This document shows positions 1 to 6,860 of a stretch of DNA of 15,771 nucleotides, piece after piece. The stretch comes from Betaproteobacteria bacterium. GTDB lineage: Bacteria > Pseudomonadota > Gammaproteobacteria > Burkholderiales > Ferrovaceae. The notes beneath the pieces are model-generated. The model was given only the letters and a program-made list of their open reading frames with translations, ran no database searches and was not told the origin of the DNA. Each line of letters opens with the position of its first letter. Positions within the stretch are counted from its first letter, which is position 1. The stretch lies in assembly GCA_028870615.1 (NCBI GenBank), contig JAGWPH010000299.1, positions 1 to 15,771 of the forward strand. The letters run 5' to 3'. The position numbers and the translations under genes are program-made.

Positions 1-345
1 GCCTGCATACACTTCTCGCTGGATGACTTCGGCACCGGGCAATCCTCGTTGAACTATCTCAAGCGCTTGCCGCTGGACCAGATCAAGATCGACCAGAGTT
101 TCGTACGCGACATTGCTACCGACCCAGACGATGCCACGATCGTCCGGACTATTATTGGGATGGCTAACAACCTTGGATTGGGGGTTATTGCCGAAGGGGT
201 GGAGACAGAATCGCAGCGCGACTTCCTGGAACAGAATGGGTGTCACCTGTACCAGGGGTACCTGTTTAGCAGGCCCGTGCCGATCGGGGCGTTTCAGACC
301 CCGGTGCTCCATCCAGGAGCAGGGACGGGCTTTGCACCACTATGA
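1..345 (+). CDS. EAL-domain c-di-GMP phosphodiesterase, C-terminal end (5' cut by window)
   Basis: The frame is open from base 1 and ends at TGA 343-345, giving about 114 residues of the C-terminal half of an EAL domain. These domains hydrolyse cyclic di-GMP to pGpG at a metal site. Visible family motifs in order are DDFGTG (about residues 8-13), the strand [18 protein letters not shown] and the closing [10 protein letters not shown]. The acidic pair of DDFGTG and the Glu of AEGVET belong to the metal and catalytic site, so this half looks intact. The EAL signature itself and any GGDEF, PAS or membrane sensor parts lie upstream, outside the window, so the whole architecture and input signal cannot be judged. 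Only about 20 residues follow the domain. The next gene is convergent on the other strand, so this is the last gene of its transcript. Confidence 0.93.
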   Translation, partial: ACIHFSLDDFGTGQSSLNYLKRLPLDQIKIDQSFVRDIATDPDDATIVRTIIGMANNLGLGVIAEGVETESQRDFLEQNGCHLYQGYLFSRPVPIGAFQTPVLHPGAGTGFAPL

Positions 346-381
346 TGTGTGGTTTTTCTTCGGAACACTTCTACCCGGAAA

Positions 382-657
382 TCATTTCGCAACCACGCGA
401 CTATCCCTTTTCCTCAATACAGAGAAATTCATGCAACCGAGCGGATACGTCCCCCGGTCTTTCGTCGACAAGGTGCCGATGCGCTTGACAAATGACGGTT
501 CTTCAAATGTCGCCATCTTGCTCGGGCGCACAATGGAATCACCGGCCAACCCGGCGAGCTTCAGGTCGTTGACCAGGACGTCTCCATACACCGGCGCATG
601 TTTGACGCCCGTAATCACTGCGAGGAAGTATTTCCCCGTTTTCTTGCTCAATCCCAC
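382..657 (-). pseudogene. PemK/MazF-like toxin remnant lacking its N-terminus
   Basis: The readable stretch has the C-terminal half pattern of PemK/MazF-type endoribonuclease toxins: a strand ending in AVITGVK, then GDVLVNDLKLAGL, SIVRPSKMATFEE and a final KRIGTLS. Family members normally begin with a segment of roughly 40 residues carrying a G-[DE]-[IV] start and an RP-x-L-[VI] strand; here the antitoxin stop codon (673-675) sits only 15 bases upstream, so that segment is absent. The frame is the same as that of the antitoxin, with no other stop between them. The last 20 or so residues (from about TYPLGCMNF) no longer resemble the usual C-terminal helix, so the 3' end may also be altered. 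A GTG at 655-657 is the only nearby start. I read it as a decayed toxin; a short functional version is less likely. Confidence 0.6.
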
Positions 658-672
658 GGCTGATAGCGCAGT

Positions 673-930
673 TTAGCGGAGCGCGTCATAGATGCTATCC
701 GCCTCCGAATCCCATTCACTGAACGTGTGGAACGGATGGTCTCTGCGCTCTTCTTCGCCGGTTGGTAGGTGGAATTGCAGGTTGCGTGACTTTACGACCA
801 GGTAGACCCGCACTGCCTCGCGGAAAAACTCTGAGCGGTTGCGTCCTTCAACCTCACAGATGGTATTAATCTGGGCGGCCATGCGCTCCGGCACGGTAAT
901 CGCAAAACGGTGACACGGGGGGGTTGCCAT
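673..930 (-). CDS. Ribbon-helix-helix (CopG/Arc-type) antitoxin
   Basis: The 85-residue protein opens with a ribbon strand (HRFAITVPERM, residues 7-17) followed by two short helices around NTICEVEGRNRSEFFREAVRVYLV. This is the ribbon-helix-helix DNA-binding fold used by antitoxins that autorepress their operon. The acidic tail ending in WDSEADSIYDALR is typical of the flexible segment that wraps the toxin in PemK/MazF-type modules. ATG codons also exist at 945 and 961-963, but the start at 930 is chosen because an AGGGGACAG sequence lies just upstream and the fold begins there. The gene lies directly before the broken toxin, so it may now be an orphan repressor or a protective antitoxin. Confidence 0.75.
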   Translation of the reverse strand: MATPPCHRFAITVPERMAAQINTICEVEGRNRSEFFREAVRVYLVVKSRNLQFHLPTGEEERRDHPFHTFSEWDSEADSIYDALR

Positions 931-956
931 CCTCTGTCCCCTCATCGTTGAGTATT

Positions 957-1244
957 TCAACATATGCTTGCGGTATTACTCAGTGCACACGCAATGTCAA
1001 ATTCTGGTACGCCGTGACCCCGGAGCATGGATGGTTGGTCGCCCCGATTCACCTTCCCCCAATTCACCCAGTCAACGGACATCATTACACCGGGCGTCAT
1101 GATCATGATGATGGAGAAAACGAAGACCTTTCTTGCCCAGGCACGCTCATTTGCGGCCTTGTGCCCGGACCACGCCATGTGCGGCCAGTACCCCCCATGG
1201 CAAGAGCCTCCGCCAATAATCCCTGGTCGCCACGGACGGTTCAA
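957..1244 (-). CDS. Putative small membrane protein at the end of the cyo operon
   Basis: This is an uncertain 95-residue frame. It begins at a TTG whose last bases overlap the cyoD stop (TTGA), with GGGG a few bases upstream, which is the kind of coupling seen between the other cyo genes. The middle (about residues 36-62) holds one strongly hydrophobic segment, VFVFSIIMIMTPGVMMSV, preceded by Arg/Lys and followed by a Trp-rich stretch (DWVNW), so a single-pass inner-membrane protein with N-in orientation is plausible. The tail after about residue 70 looks less protein-like. It does not resemble CyoE (heme O synthase), which is multi-spanning and much longer. If real it could be an accessory subunit or assembly factor of the bo3 oxidase. 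No family was recognised, and competing frames cover the same bases. Confidence 0.42.
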   Translation of the reverse strand: MNRPWRPGIIGGGSCHGGYWPHMAWSGHKAANERAWARKVFVFSIIMIMTPGVMMSVDWVNWGKVNRGDQPSMLRGHGVPEFDIACALSNTASIC

Positions 1245-1591
1245 TGCCCCGTCAACATGGAAACCGCCATCATGTGGTCACGCATGTTGAACATGATCCA
1301 GAGCGTACCGCCCACGAGAATGGCGATGATCAGCACCGTATAGACCAGCACCATCACATTCCAGCGTTGCGACGACGACGCATCAAGGTGCAGGAAATAG
1401 TGCATTTGCACGACAATCTGCACGACGGCTGCGCCAATGATTCCAAATAAAATTCCCGGGAGTGGTAACGCGCCGCGCATCACCAGTCCAAAAGCCAGGA
1501 CCGTGAGGGTCAGCGAAAGAACGAAACCGGTAGCGTAACTCTTTAAAGTCCCCCGGCCCGCTCCGGAAGAATCGACCGGCTGGCGCTCCAT
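1241..1591 (-). CDS. cyoD: Cytochrome bo3 ubiquinol oxidase subunit IV
   Basis: The protein has 116 residues, close to the usual length (about 110) of CyoD. It is a small integral membrane subunit that stabilises the CuB-heme o site of the terminal oxidase. Three membrane helices are visible: around residues 18-38 (SYATGFVLSLTLTVLAFGLV), 45-68 (ending in the family signature QMHYFLHLD) and 78-102 (VLVYTVLIIAILVGGTLWIMF). The ATG at 1591 overlaps the cyoC stop by one base (TAATG), so translation is coupled. Identity rests on the QIVVQMHYFLHL signature, three-helix topology and position directly after cyoC. Confidence 0.95.
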   Translation of the reverse strand: MERQPVDSSGAGRGTLKSYATGFVLSLTLTVLAFGLVMRGALPLPGILFGIIGAAVVQIVVQMHYFLHLDASSSQRWNVMVLVYTVLIIAILVGGTLWIMFNMRDHMMAVSMLTGH

Positions 1592-2181
1592 TACAGGGCC
1601 CCCATCAGGTAAACCACGGTGAAGACGCAGATCCAGATGACGTCAAGAAAGTGCCAGAAGATGCCCAAACGCATGAGGCGCGATTTCACCGGAATGGTGA
1701 GCCCCCTGTTCATCACCTGGAACATCATCACCGCCATCCAGATCAGACCGACGCTCACATGCGCGCCATGCGTGCCCACCAGGGTAAAAAATGCCGAAAG
1801 AAAGCCGCTGCGATCCGGGCCATTGCCCGCCATGATCAGGTGTCTGAACTCGGTGATCTCGATGCCGATAAACCCCAGACCGAACAGCGCGGTGATGATC
1901 AGCCAACGCAGCACCTGGCCGCGCTCGTTCCTGTACAGGGCAAGCATGGTGAACCCGTAAGCCACGCTGGAAATCAGCAGGAACACGGTTTCAGCAAATA
2001 CTTCGGGCAGATTGAACAGGTCTTTCCCGGTAGGGCCGCCTGCATAGTTATGGTGCAACACTGCAAATGTCGCAAAAATCGACGCAAACAGCACACAGTC
2101 CGTCATGATGTAGAGCCAGAATCCAAAAGCCGCATTGGAAACCGGATCATGGTCGTCCTGTCCGATGACCTGGGCCGTCAT
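1591..2181 (-). CDS. cyoC: Cytochrome bo3 ubiquinol oxidase subunit III
   Basis: The 196-residue protein is a five-helix heme-copper oxidase subunit III, matching CyoC in length (about 200). Visible helices include [21 protein letters not shown], the segment starting [48 protein letters not shown] and the closing [19 protein letters not shown]. The FAET and WHFLDV motifs are hallmarks of subunit III; it binds lipid and protects the proton-entry region of subunit I. The start ATG at 2181 overlaps the cyoB stop (ATGA), so the two are coupled. The periplasmic loop (about residues 44-58) contains a GGPTGKDLF segment similar to that of other CyoC proteins. There is no sign of damage. Confidence 0.97.
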   Translation of the reverse strand: MTAQVIGQDDHDPVSNAAFGFWLYIMTDCVLFASIFATFAVLHHNYAGGPTGKDLFNLPEVFAETVFLLISSVAYGFTMLALYRNERGQVLRWLIITALFGLGFIGIEITEFRHLIMAGNGPDRSGFLSAFFTLVGTHGAHVSVGLIWMAVMMFQVMNRGLTIPVKSRLMRLGIFWHFLDVIWICVFTVVYLMGAL

Positions 2182-4157
2182 CGCTGACCCCTGAGGGACA
2201 ACAGGGTGCGTTCCACCTCGGATGCCGGAACGTCATAATCAACATGCTCGTTGGCGGCCCGGACGATCAGCGTCGCCAGCACCCCGAAAATGCCGGCAAG
2301 CGCCATCCACCAGACGTGCCATATCATGGCAAATCCGAACACGAAGGCGAGCCCTCCCATGGCCACTCCCGCCGGCGTATTCTTCGGCATGTGGATGCTG
2401 TGAACCTCTGCTGGATGCGTGGAGGCAACACCCCTTTCCTTCATATCGGTGAAAGCGTCCAGCGCTTCCACGACCGGTATGTTTGCGAAGTTGAAAAACG
2501 GCGGCGGCGAGGATACCGACCACTCCAGGGTACGGCCATTCCAGGGGTCGCCCGTGAGGTCGCGCAATTCCTTGCGCCTCCTGATGCTGACGATCAATTG
2601 CGTGATTTGAAAAATAATGCCCAGAAGAATCACCAGGGTTCCAAACGCGGCCACTTCCAGATACAACTGCCACCCGGGGTCGTCGTAATAGACCAGGCGG
2701 CGCGGCATCCCCATGAACCCCAGGGCATAAAGCGGCATGAAGGCCAGATAAAAACCCACCAGCCAGGCCCAGAACGCGCGCTTGCCCCATGTTTCGTCCA
2801 ACCGGAAGCCGAATGCTTTTGGAAACCAGTAGGCATAGCCGGCGAAATAGGCGAACAACGCACCAGGAATCAGCATGTTATGAAAATGCGCGACCAGAAA
2901 CTCGGTGTTATGAAGTACAAAATCGGCAGGGGGCACTGCCAACAGCACCCCCGTCATACCGCCGATACAGAACGTGACGATGAATCCGAGGGTCCAGAGG
3001 GTCGGTGTCGTGAACTCGATGCGCCCACGATACATGGTGAACAACCAGTTAAAAATCTTCACGCCGGTCGGAACGGCAATCACCATGGTCGCAATGCCAA
3101 AAAAGGCGTTCACATCCGCGCCGGCCCCCATGGTGAAAAAATGGTGCAGCCAGACGCCAAAGGACAGGACGGCAATGGCAATGCTGGCATACACCATCGA
3201 GCGATAGCCAAACAGGCGCTTCCGGGAAAAAGTGGCAATCACCTCGGAATATATCCCGAAGGCAGGCAGGATGACGATGTACACCTCAGGATGCCCCCAG
3301 ATCCAGAACAGGTTGGGAAACATCATCAGGTTCCCGCCCATGCCGTTGGTGAAAAAATGCATCCCGAGGTACCGATCCAGGGTGAGTAAGGCAAGCGTGA
3401 CGGTCAGCACCGGAAAGGACAACATGATCAGCACCATGGTGACCAGAATCGTCCAGGTGAATACCGGCATCCTCATCAACGTCATCCCCGGGGCACGCAT
3501 TTTGATGATGGTGACGAAGAAGTTGATGCCCGTCATGAGCGTTCCGAGACCGCCCAGCTGGAGGCTCCATATCCAGTAATCAACGCCGGGGCCAGGGCTG
3601 TACTGGGTTTCGGACAGCGGCGGGTACCCTGACCACCCCGCATGGGAAAAATTGCCAAGGCCCAGGGAGAGCATCACCAGCATGGCACTGAAAACCGAGA
3701 GCCAGAGACTGACGGAATTGACAAACGGAAAGGCCACATCGCGCGCGCCAATCTGCAGCGGCACGATAATATTCATCAGGCCTATGAAGAACGGCATGGC
3801 CACGAAAATGATCATGATGGTGCCGTGGGCACTGAAAATCTGGTCATAGTGGTATGGCGGCAGGTAACCCTGGGTGGCCCCCAGGGCCATGGCCTGTTGG
3901 GCGCGCATCATGATGGCGTCGGCAAAGCCGCGCAGGAGCATGACCCAGGCGAGAACGATGTACATCACGCCGATCTTCTTGTGATCAACGCTGGTAAACC
4001 ATTCACGCCAAAGATAGGGCCATTTTCCGTGATAGGTGATCAGGCCGACCACCAGGGCCCCCAGGAGCAGCGATACCCCCACCGCGCCCATGATAATGGG
4101 GCTGTCAAAGGGGATTGCAGAGAAAGTCAGTTTGCCAAAAAGTGCCTCGGTCGCCAT
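2178..4157 (-). CDS. cyoB: Cytochrome bo3 ubiquinol oxidase subunit I
   Basis: This 659-residue protein is the catalytic subunit that oxidises ubiquinol, reduces O2 to water and pumps protons. Residue numbers run five above E. coli CyoB throughout, and all key positions are kept: heme b ligands H111 and H426, heme o ligand H424, CuB ligands H289 (cross-linked to Y293), H338 and H339. The D-channel has N129, D140, N147 and E291, and the K-channel has K367. The quinol site has R76, D80, H103 and Q106, so this is an A-family quinol oxidase and not a cytochrome c oxidase. The ATG at 4157 is chosen because it gives the [10 protein letters not shown] start seen in the family; the frame is open about 250 bases farther upstream, but that part overlaps cyoA. 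The ribosome site is weak, and coupling to cyoA (stop 11 bases upstream) is likely. Confidence 0.98.
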   Translation of the reverse strand: MATEALFGKLTFSAIPFDSPIIMGAVGVSLLLGALVVGLITYHGKWPYLWREWFTSVDHKKIGVMYIVLAWVMLLRGFADAIMMRAQQAMALGATQGYLPPYHYDQIFSAHGTIMIIFVAMPFFIGLMNIIVPLQIGARDVAFPFVNSVSLWLSVFSAMLVMLSLGLGNFSHAGWSGYPPLSETQYSPGPGVDYWIWSLQLGGLGTLMTGINFFVTIIKMRAPGMTLMRMPVFTWTILVTMVLIMLSFPVLTVTLALLTLDRYLGMHFFTNGMGGNLMMFPNLFWIWGHPEVYIVILPAFGIYSEVIATFSRKRLFGYRSMVYASIAIAVLSFGVWLHHFFTMGAGADVNAFFGIATMVIAVPTGVKIFNWLFTMYRGRIEFTTPTLWTLGFIVTFCIGGMTGVLLAVPPADFVLHNTEFLVAHFHNMLIPGALFAYFAGYAYWFPKAFGFRLDETWGKRAFWAWLVGFYLAFMPLYALGFMGMPRRLVYYDDPGWQLYLEVAAFGTLVILLGIIFQITQLIVSIRRRKELRDLTGDPWNGRTLEWSVSSPPPFFNFANIPVVEALDAFTDMKERGVASTHPAEVHSIHMPKNTPAGVAMGGLAFVFGFAMIWHVWWMALAGIFGVLATLIVRAANEHVDYDVPASEVERTLLSLRGQR

Positions 4158-4167
4158 CTGGAGGTTT

Positions 4168-4971
4168 CTACCTGGTCTCTGTGAACATATCGGACATGTA
4201 CTTGTGCATGACGTGATCGAATAAATGCGGTTCGACCGCAGAAAAATACTCGGGGGAATTGTTTTTGCTCGGCACCTCCAGTTTCTTGAAAGCGCCTTCA
4301 TCAAGCGCCATGGAGGATTGCTTGACCTGCCTGACCCAGGCGTCAAAACCCTGCGTCGACGTCGCCACGGTATCAAAGCGCATGCCGGGAAAACCGTCGC
4401 CATCAAACTGGGTGTTCAGGCCCGCATAGGTTCCCGGCTGGTCAGCCACCAGATGCAGACGCGTCTGCATCCCTGCCATGGCGTAAATCTGGCCACCCAG
4501 TCGCGGAATGAAAAAGGAACCCATGACCGAGTCGGAAGTCAGGCGGAAACTCACCGGCACGCCTGTCGGAATCTCCAGGCGGTTGACCGTGGCAATGCCC
4601 AGATCCGGATAAATGAACAGCCACTTCCAGCCCATTGCCACCACTTCCACCTGGACTGGTTTTGCCGTCGACACGATGGGTCTGTAGGGGCTCAGCGCAT
4701 AGGAAGATCTCCATACCAGCACACTGAGCACAACAACGATCACAGCGGGGACCAGCCAGATTATCGCTTCTATTTTTGCAGAAGCGTCCCACTCGGGCGC
4801 ATAGGTTGCGGCTTTATTGCCGGCCCGGTATTTCCAGGCAAACGCGAAAGTCATGAAAATGACCGGCACCACCACCACAAGCATCAACGCGAAAGCGGTC
4901 AGGATGAGTGTTTTCTCATCTGCGGCGATGGGTCCTTTGGGATCCAGCAACGACCATTCAACTCCGGACAT
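4168..4971 (-). CDS. cyoA: Cytochrome bo3 ubiquinol oxidase subunit II
   Basis: The 267-residue protein has two membrane helices (about residues 22-46, [21 protein letters not shown], and 68-89, [21 protein letters not shown]) and then a periplasmic cupredoxin-like domain. The conserved signature [20 protein letters not shown] is present, while the cysteine and histidine ligands of a CuA centre are absent, as expected for a quinol oxidase. The protein starts almost at the conserved SLLDPKGPI, where E. coli CyoA has instead a cleaved signal peptide and lipid-modified Cys. A TGA lies directly before the ATG in frame, so no longer start is possible. The C-terminus also lacks the long His/Met-rich tail of the E. 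coli protein. It is the first gene of the cyoABCD operon, divergent from the secreted-protein/rhodanese operon. Confidence 0.96.
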   Translation of the reverse strand: MSGVEWSLLDPKGPIAADEKTLILTAFALMLVVVVPVIFMTFAFAWKYRAGNKAATYAPEWDASAKIEAIIWLVPAVIVVVLSVLVWRSSYALSPYRPIVSTAKPVQVEVVAMGWKWLFIYPDLGIATVNRLEIPTGVPVSFRLTSDSVMGSFFIPRLGGQIYAMAGMQTRLHLVADQPGTYAGLNTQFDGDGFPGMRFDTVATSTQGFDAWVRQVKQSSMALDEGAFKKLEVPSKNNSPEYFSAVEPHLFDHVMHKYMSDMFTETR

Positions 4972-5092
4972 TCATGCTCACCCATGGGGGTCAATCTCTT
5001 CATGGTAGTGGGATCCCCAAAAATGCCGGGTTATAATTTGTAAGAAAAATTTACCCCTGGGCGCTGGGGCAGGAATTGGGGCAGTACAAATC

Positions 5093-5101
5093 TGGTACAC
5101 T
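5093..5101 (+). promoter_or_regulatory. Candidate extended -10 promoter for the secreted protein-rhodanese-blh operon
   Basis: The bases TGGTACACT form an extended -10 pattern (TG, one base, TACACT) about 50 bases before the ATG at 5153. No convincing -35 is seen (TTGGGG at 5076-5081 is only 14 bases away), which is tolerable for extended -10 promoters. A second -10-like TATAAT lies at 5032-5037. Both are weak calls made by eye. Confidence 0.3.
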
Positions 5102-5152
5102 TTCAGCAGAAAACCGATCTTGAATCCATCCCTGACCTGGAGCCACATCGCC

Positions 5153-5590
5153 ATGCAACGATTGACCTGGAGCGCTTCCTTACTGCTCTTCGCTTTTGCT
5201 GTTTCTGCCAGCGCGGCAGACTATCCCTCGGAACTCAAACTCGACCATCCTGATCACAGGGCCATCGTCGGCAAGCCAGGTAAGGCGCTGGAGGCCATGC
5301 AAGAGGCCTGCCCCCGATCCATGCTGAACAACGCCCCCGCCACGGAAGCCAGAAACATCAGGGAACGTATCCTCAGGACCGACGACGGCGTGATCATTGA
5401 AACCGATGCCGAACTGGTCAATGTTCCCGTGGGTTCTGAAAAGAAAACCGTCGCCGCAACCTACCGTTGCGAATACCGGGACGGCCTGCTCACCCTGGGG
5501 ATCTGGACGCGTGGCTTTGTGGGGAAGTGGACGATTTTCAACAACCCCCAACTGACCCAAAATGACCTGGGTACGCCCTGGCCGGAATAG
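5153..5590 (+). CDS. Hypothetical secreted protein upstream of rhodanese
   Basis: The 145-residue protein begins with a clear Sec signal peptide: MQRLTW, a hydrophobic core SASLLLFAFAV, and a likely cleavage after SASA (residue 21 or 22), leaving a mature domain of about 123 residues. The start at 5153 is preferred over a TTG at 5120 because it places the signal peptide at the N-terminus and has CTGGAG upstream. The mature part has two cysteines (EACPRS and TYRCEYRDG), which could form a disulfide in the periplasm. No enzyme motif is seen and I do not recognise the family. One base separates its stop from the rhodanese gene, so they are co-transcribed; this suggests, without proving, a periplasmic role linked to sulfur metabolism. 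Confidence 0.82.
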   Translation: MQRLTWSASLLLFAFAVSASAADYPSELKLDHPDHRAIVGKPGKALEAMQEACPRSMLNNAPATEARNIRERILRTDDGVIIETDAELVNVPVGSEKKTVAATYRCEYRDGLLTLGIWTRGFVGKWTIFNNPQLTQNDLGTPWPE

Positions 5591-5591
5591 T

Positions 5592-5972
5592 ATGAAATCC
5601 GCACTCGATCTGGTCGCGGCCGCCAAAGGCCGCATTCATGAAATCCCTGTGGAACAGGCCGAGCAGGCCATTCGCAACGCCGACCTGTTGATTGATGTGC
5701 GCGAAGGCGACGAGTTTGCCGCAGGGCACATCCCCGGCGCGGTGCACATGTCACGCGGCATGCTGGAATTCAAGCTGAGCACGAACCCTGCCCTGGCTGC
5801 ACGTGACCTGAACGTGGTGGTGTACTGCAAGACCAGCGGCCGCGCCGCCCTGTCCTGTGTCTCCCTCCAGGAAATGGGCTACCTGAATGTTCAATCCATC
5901 GCCGGGGGTTACGACGCCTGGGTTGCCGCCGGCAAACCCGTGGCCAAACCGCCCGTAACAAAATTTGAATAG
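5592..5972 (+). CDS. Single-domain rhodanese-like sulfurtransferase
   Basis: The 126-residue protein is one rhodanese domain. Visible motifs are LLIDVREGDEF (residues 32-42), GHIPGAVHM (45-53), the active loop YCKTSGRA with the persulfide-forming Cys79, and the closing GGYDAWVAAGKPV. Rhodaneses move sulfane sulfur from donors such as thiosulfate or glutathione persulfide to acceptors. There is no signal peptide, so it acts in the cytoplasm. The ATG at 5592 is chosen because it follows the upstream stop (5588-5590) by one base and begins at the normal N-terminus. The neighbour downstream is a Blh/ETHE1-like hydrolase, a family often fused to or encoded with rhodanese, which supports a role in sulfide or persulfide handling. 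Confidence 0.95.
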   Translation: MKSALDLVAAAKGRIHEIPVEQAEQAIRNADLLIDVREGDEFAAGHIPGAVHMSRGMLEFKLSTNPALAARDLNVVVYCKTSGRAALSCVSLQEMGYLNVQSIAGGYDAWVAAGKPVAKPPVTKFE

Positions 5973-5996
5973 TGGAAGGTTTTGGGGTCAGCCCTC

Positions 5997-6860
5997 GTGA
6001 TCAGTCCCCTGATCGAGTCGCTGTACGACACGGCCACCTCCAGTCTCAGTCATATCGTGCTGGATCCGGCCACACGGCGCTGCGCCGTGATCGACAGCGT
6101 GCTGGACTACGACCCGAGTTCGGGGCGCACCCGCACTGACAACGCAGACCGGTTGATGGCCCGGGTACGGGCGCTGGATGCAACGGTGCAATGGATTCTG
6201 GAAACCCATGTGCATGCCGACCATCTGTCCGCGGCACCTTATCTGGCGGCGCATCTGGGCGGCAAGGTGGCGATTGGCCGTCACGTCACGCAAGTGCAGC
6301 AGGTCTTTGGCGCGCTCTTTAACGCCGGCGAAACCTTCCGGCGGGATGGCAGCCAGTTCGACCACCTCTTCGATGACGGCGAGACCTTTCTGATTGGCAG
6401 CCTTGAAGCACGGGCCCTGCATACGCCCGGGCACACCCTGGCGTGCATGACCTATCTGGTGGGGGACGCGGCATTTGTGGGGGACACCCTGTTCGCGCCC
6501 GACTACGGCACCGCGCGCTGCGACTTCCCCGGCGGCGATGCGGTCACGCTATACCGTTCAATCCGCCGTGTGCTGGACTTGCCTGCACAGACCCGCCTTT
6601 ACCTTTGCCACGACTACCTGCCCGGCGAACGTTCGGTGCTGACCCACAGCACGGTGGCCGAACAACGCGCGGCAAATATTCACATCCATGAGGGCATTGG
6701 CGAAACGGCGTTTGTTGAAATGCGCACCGCGCGCGACGCCACCCTGGGCATGCCCACGCTGATCCTGCCCTCGGTGCAGATCAACATGCGCGCGGGGCAT
6801 CGGCCTCCGGCGGAAGCCAACGGTGTGCACTATCTCAAGATCCCGCTGGATGTTTTTTGA
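5997..6860 (+). CDS. Blh/ETHE1-like metallo-beta-lactamase-fold hydrolase, probable persulfide dioxygenase
   Basis: The roughly 287-residue protein is a metallo-beta-lactamase fold enzyme. Metal-site motifs are THVHADHLSA (about residues 70-79), HTPGHT (142-147), GDTLF (162-166) and LCHDY (203-207). The signature GTARCDFPGGDA and the tail LPSVQINMRAG match the Blh/ETHE1 group, iron persulfide dioxygenases that turn glutathione persulfide into sulfite. Unlike many Blh proteins it has no N-terminal DUF442 domain; a separate rhodanese gene lies just before it. The start is uncertain: a TTG at 5982 is in frame, but its spacing to GGAAGG is too short, and the GTG at 5997, nine bases after GGGG, gives the usual start (ISPLIESLYD). 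The 3' end overlaps the convergent ATP-grasp gene by 26 bases. Confidence 0.92.
   Translation: MISPLIESLYDTATSSLSHIVLDPATRRCAVIDSVLDYDPSSGRTRTDNADRLMARVRALDATVQWILETHVHADHLSAAPYLAAHLGGKVAIGRHVTQVQQVFGALFNAGETFRRDGSQFDHLFDDGETFLIGSLEARALHTPGHTLACMTYLVGDAAFVGDTLFAPDYGTARCDFPGGDAVTLYRSIRRVLDLPAQTRLYLCHDYLPGERSVLTHSTVAEQRAANIHIHEGIGETAFVEMRTARDATLGMPTLILPSVQINMRAGHRPPAEANGVHYLKIPLDVF

Noticed and set aside
113..676. 187-codon plus-strand frame across the EAL gene and the toxin remnant
   Set aside because: It spans two supported genes in a wrong frame, and its composition is not protein-like.
2244..3389. Long 381-codon open frame on the plus strand
   Set aside because: It is antisense to cyoB, has the Gln/His/Arg-rich composition typical of a shadow frame, and cyoB retains every catalytic residue.
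4225..5043. 272-codon plus-strand frame opposite cyoA
   Set aside because: It is a shadow of a well-supported gene, with no family motifs and no ribosome site.
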